A stretch of 54,747 nt of DNA, taken from NCBI GenBank assembly GCA_022844475.1, contig JALHLR010000024.1:1-54747 (forward strand), read 5' to 3'. Below are positions 52,441-54,747 of this stretch, one piece after another. The DNA is from Hyphomonadaceae bacterium (GTDB lineage Bacteria; Pseudomonadota; Alphaproteobacteria; Caulobacterales; Hyphomonadaceae). The notes beneath the pieces were generated by a model. That model was not told the origin of the DNA, did not search any database, and worked only from the letters and a program-made list of their open reading frames with translations. The position numbers were made by a program, and so were the translations under genes. Position 1 is the first letter of the stretch. Every line of letters begins with the position of its first letter.

Positions 52441-54090
52441 TCACGCCGGCTGGGTCAGATTGGTCGCGTCAATCATTGCCTGGGCGATTTCCTGCTCGCC
52501 CGAGACGATCATGTCGGCCCCGAAGCTCCGCAGGTGCTCGATCTCCGCATCGCTGTGGGAGCGCGCGAAAATGCGGATCCCGGGATTGAGCTGGCGCGCG
52601 ATCTCGACGATCCGGCCGGCCTCGAAACCATCAGGCACCGTGACATAGATCAGTTGGGCCGATTCGACCGCCGCGGCTTTCAGCACGTCGATGGCGACAG
52701 CGTTGCCCGCAACTGCCGGAATCCCCTCAGCATGGAGGCGCTCGACGATGTCCTGCTGACCCTCGATCACGGAGTAATCGACGCGCGCCTGGCGCAGGGC
52801 GACAGCGATCCGCGATCCGACGCGGCCATGCCCCACGATGATGGCGCGCCGGTGAGCGCCGGTCTTTGCCTGCTCGTGTTCGCCCACGGCCCTGGGCGCG
52901 AGCCTGTCCGCCAAAAGGAAGACAAGCGGGTTGAGCACGATCGATAGAATGGCGGCGCCGAGGATCAGGTCGCGGCCCTCTTCCGGCAGCATGCCGAGAC
53001 CGACGCCCAGTCCGGCAAGGATAAAGGAGAACTCGCCGATCTGCGCGAGGCTGGCTGCGATCAGCGCGGAGGAATCGCGCGGCTGCCTGAACATGCTCGT
53101 GATCAGCAGGGCGGCGACGGACTTGCCGACAACAACAATCGCAAGCGCGCCAAGCAGCGGCCACGGGTCGCGCACCAGCGTCATCGGATCGAACAGCATC
53201 CCGACGGAGACGAAGAACAGCACAGCGAAGGCGTCGCGCAGCGGCAGCGTTTCGTTGGCGGCCTGCTGCGAAAGCTCACTTTCGCCCATGATCATGCCGG
53301 CGAAGAACGCGCCAAGAGCGAAGGAAACGCCAAAGAATTCGGATGCGCCAAGGGCCACGCCTAGCGCAATCGCCAGAACGCCGAGCCGGAACAGTTCACG
53401 CGAGCCAAGATGGACAACGCGATGCAGGATCCATGGAATCAGCCGCTTTCCCACCACCAGCATGATCGCGATGAATGCGCCGACCTTGCCAAGCGTCAGC
53501 AGCAGCGCCCAGCCGATCTCCTGAACCTGCGCCCAACCGAAGCCGCCCGCGTCCGCCATCTGGTCGCGGATGCCAGCCCAGGTCGGCAGCAGCACGAGGG
53601 CCAGCACCATCGCAAGGTCCTCGACGATGAGCCAGCCGACTGCGATCCTGCCCTTCTCCGTCTGCATGACGCGGCGTTCCTGCAGCGCACGCAACAGCAC
53701 GACAGTGGAGGCGACCGAAAGGGCGAGGCCGAAGACGATCCCTGCCTCGAGCGTCCAGCCCATGAGGTTGCCCATGCCGACGCCCAGCAGGGTGGCGACG
53801 GCGATCTGGGCCAGCGCGCCGGGCAGGGCGATGGCGCGGACGGACAGAAGATCATTCAGCGAGAAATGCAGGCCGACGCCGAACATCAGCAGGATCACAC
53901 CGATCTCGGCCAGTTCGGCCGCGAGGTTCGCGTCACCGACAAACCCTGGCGTGAACGGTCCGATAACGACGCCCGCAATGAGATAGCCGACCAGCGGAGA
54001 CAACCGCAGACGCGACGCGATCATCCCGAACACGAAGGCCAGGCCGAGGCCAATGGTCAGAAGGGAGATCAGCGGTGTCCCGTGGGGCAT
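52441..54090 (-). CDS. ybaL: YbaL-type CPA2 cation/proton antiporter with TrkA-N domain
   Basis: A 549-residue membrane protein. The N terminus (MPHGTPLISLL, SPLVGYLIAGVVIGPFTPGF, LAEIGVILLMFGVGLHFSLNDLL) closely follows E. coli YbaL. About 12 helices make the Na+/H+-exchanger-like domain, then a cytosolic RCK/TrkA-N nucleotide-binding domain begins at AIIVGHGRVGSRIAVALRQA (about residue 405) and ends the protein. It probably mediates K+/H+ exchange gated by a nucleotide or NAD(H). The start ATG 54090 matches the family; an upstream in-frame extension to 54258 is unlikely. It is divergent from glucokinase. Confidence 0.95.
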   Translation of the reverse strand: MPHGTPLISLLTIGLGLAFVFGMIASRLRLSPLVGYLIAGVVIGPFTPGFVGDANLAAELAEIGVILLMFGVGLHFSLNDLLSVRAIALPGALAQIAVATLLGVGMGNLMGWTLEAGIVFGLALSVASTVVLLRALQERRVMQTEKGRIAVGWLIVEDLAMVLALVLLPTWAGIRDQMADAGGFGWAQVQEIGWALLLTLGKVGAFIAIMLVVGKRLIPWILHRVVHLGSRELFRLGVLAIALGVALGASEFFGVSFALGAFFAGMIMGESELSQQAANETLPLRDAFAVLFFVSVGMLFDPMTLVRDPWPLLGALAIVVVGKSVAALLITSMFRQPRDSSALIAASLAQIGEFSFILAGLGVGLGMLPEEGRDLILGAAILSIVLNPLVFLLADRLAPRAVGEHEQAKTGAHRRAIIVGHGRVGSRIAVALRQARVDYSVIEGQQDIVERLHAEGIPAVAGNAVAIDVLKAAAVESAQLIYVTVPDGFEAGRIVEIARQLNPGIRIFARSHSDAEIEHLRSFGADMIVSGEQEIAQAMIDATNLTQPA

Positions 54091-54206
54091 CGTGCGGGGG
54101 TTTCCTCTCGCGGATGGATTGTCAGTGATCAGATAGGTTGGAGCATCGCGGATCGTATGCCGCGAAGCCATCAAATTCCAGATGATGCGGCATTCACGTG
54201 CCCATG

Positions 54207-54236
54207 TTGCGGTCAGGACGCAGCGATGGCTAAGGT
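54207..54236 (+). promoter_or_regulatory. Possible glk promoter
   Basis: TTGCGG (54207-54212), 18-bp spacer, TAAGGT (54231-54236), 6 bp from ATG 54243. This would give a leaderless glk message. AAGG within the same element could equally serve as a ribosome-binding site for an earlier start, so the reading is ambiguous. Confidence 0.3.
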
Positions 54237-54242
54237 CCGGAA

Positions 54243-54747
54243 ATGAAGGACGATGCAATTCTGGTGGGCGATGCGGGGGGGACCAATGTCCGCTTCGCCA
54301 TGGCGCATGTCGGCAGCGGGCGCGTCAGCGTGTCGGACATCTGGAAGCGACCCGGGGCTGGCTATCCTTCCTTCGAGGCCGCGCTCGATGCCTACCTGTC
54401 AGAGGTGAGGCCAGTGCTGGCCGGCGCTGCCTTCGGCTTTGCAGGCGTCGTGGCGGACGACAGCGTCGAGCTCCTCAATCGCGGCTGGACAGTCGATCTC
54501 GCAGCGGTCCGGGCCAGGCTCGGCCTCCATCGTATCGTCGCCGTGAATGACTTTTTTGCCATGGCTCGCTCCGCGCCGGAGCTGGCGCCGGACCATTTGC
54601 ATCGGATCGCGCCTGGCCATCCTGATGTCCAGGGATCGATCGCCATCGGCGGTCCCGGCACGGGGTTTGGCATCGGCGTGCTGAGGTGGTCCGGGCAGGG
54701 CTGGATCGTCGTCGGCGGTGAAGGCGGACACCAGGCTTTCAGCCCGC
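54243..54747 (+). CDS. glk: Glucokinase, N-terminal part (runs off window)
   Basis: The first 168 residues of a bacterial glucokinase (Glk family, ATP + glucose to glucose 6-phosphate). Present are the phosphate-1 loop GDAGGTNVRFA (residues 9-19; DIGGTNARFA is more usual), the catalytic Asp in VNDFFAMA, IGGPGTGFGIGVL and the GGEGGH turn at the edge. The C-terminal part, with the remaining ATP site, lies outside. The frame opens at ATG 54243. It is divergent from ybaL, 152 bp away. Confidence 0.93.
   Translation, partial: MKDDAILVGDAGGTNVRFAMAHVGSGRVSVSDIWKRPGAGYPSFEAALDAYLSEVRPVLAGAAFGFAGVVADDSVELLNRGWTVDLAAVRARLGLHRIVAVNDFFAMARSAPELAPDHLHRIAPGHPDVQGSIAIGGPGTGFGIGVLRWSGQGWIVVGGEGGHQAFSP

Overview
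The window is about 54.7 kb of GC-rich DNA with densely packed genes on both strands. The gene content and order point to an alphaproteobacterium close to the Caulobacterales, most likely Hyphomonadaceae-like. The signs are dnaK-dnaJ-dapB collinearity, the rimP-nusA-ylxR-infB operon with an alpha-type YlxR/L7Ae fusion, fabA-fabB-fabI, coaBC close to dut, a CC0125/CC1285-type lipoprotein, many lipoproteins, and several genes that look leaderless. The taxonomic placement is inference from gene content. I found no tRNA, rRNA, CRISPR array, insertion sequence or phage gene.

Layout. (1) 1-4.6 kb: heat-shock block dnaK, dnaJ and partial dapB on the minus strand, with a sigma-32-type promoter in front of dnaK and an unrelated lipoprotein gene between dnaJ and dapB. 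(2) 4.9-12.4 kb: envelope and accessory genes: a lipoprotein, a secreted TPR protein coupled to a haem-binding lipoprotein, an acyl-CoA dehydrogenase, a serine hydrolase and a membrane hybrid histidine kinase. (3) 12.5-18.7 kb: rimP-nusA-ylxR-infB, preceded by a good promoter and a structured leader. (4) 18.8-28.6 kb: an accessory block separating infB from rbfA: sterol-desaturase-like protein and TetR, a DUF6351 esterase-like protein, a PH-domain/hydrolase pair, an SPFH membrane protein with a ribbon-helix-helix regulator behind a 30-bp palindrome, Ada, and a soluble histidine kinase overlapping a flavodoxin-fold oxidoreductase. (5) 28.7-33.6 kb: rbfA (apparently leaderless), a uridine kinase, small ORFs, and fabA-fabB-fabI on the minus strand. 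(6) 33.7-39.3 kb: SH3 proteins, a D-2-hydroxyacid dehydrogenase, an SH3/TolA-C-like fusion and tandem metallo-beta-lactamase-fold proteins. (7) 39.5-45.3 kb: MoeB/ThiF, a PIF1-like helicase, coaBC-Dabb-dut, a Gre factor and a GFA-family protein. (8) 45.5-54.7 kb: VOC protein, carboxylesterase, aldehyde dehydrogenase, lipoprotein, glycosyltransferase, CDF metal exporter, YbaL-type cation/proton antiporter and the start of glucokinase.

Themes. Core translation, fatty-acid and CoA genes alternate with envelope and xenobiotic-type enzymes. The most notable items are the SPFH/ribbon-helix-helix locus with its near-perfect palindrome, two genes (coaBC and the haem lipoprotein) whose only sensible start is CTG with the same GGAG-N7-CTG layout, three convergent gene pairs that share a CTAG as both stop codons, the rimP leader with mutually exclusive hairpins, and promoters placed so that transcription would begin on the start codon of rbfA and gre. 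Functions are read from motifs by eye; no database search was run.
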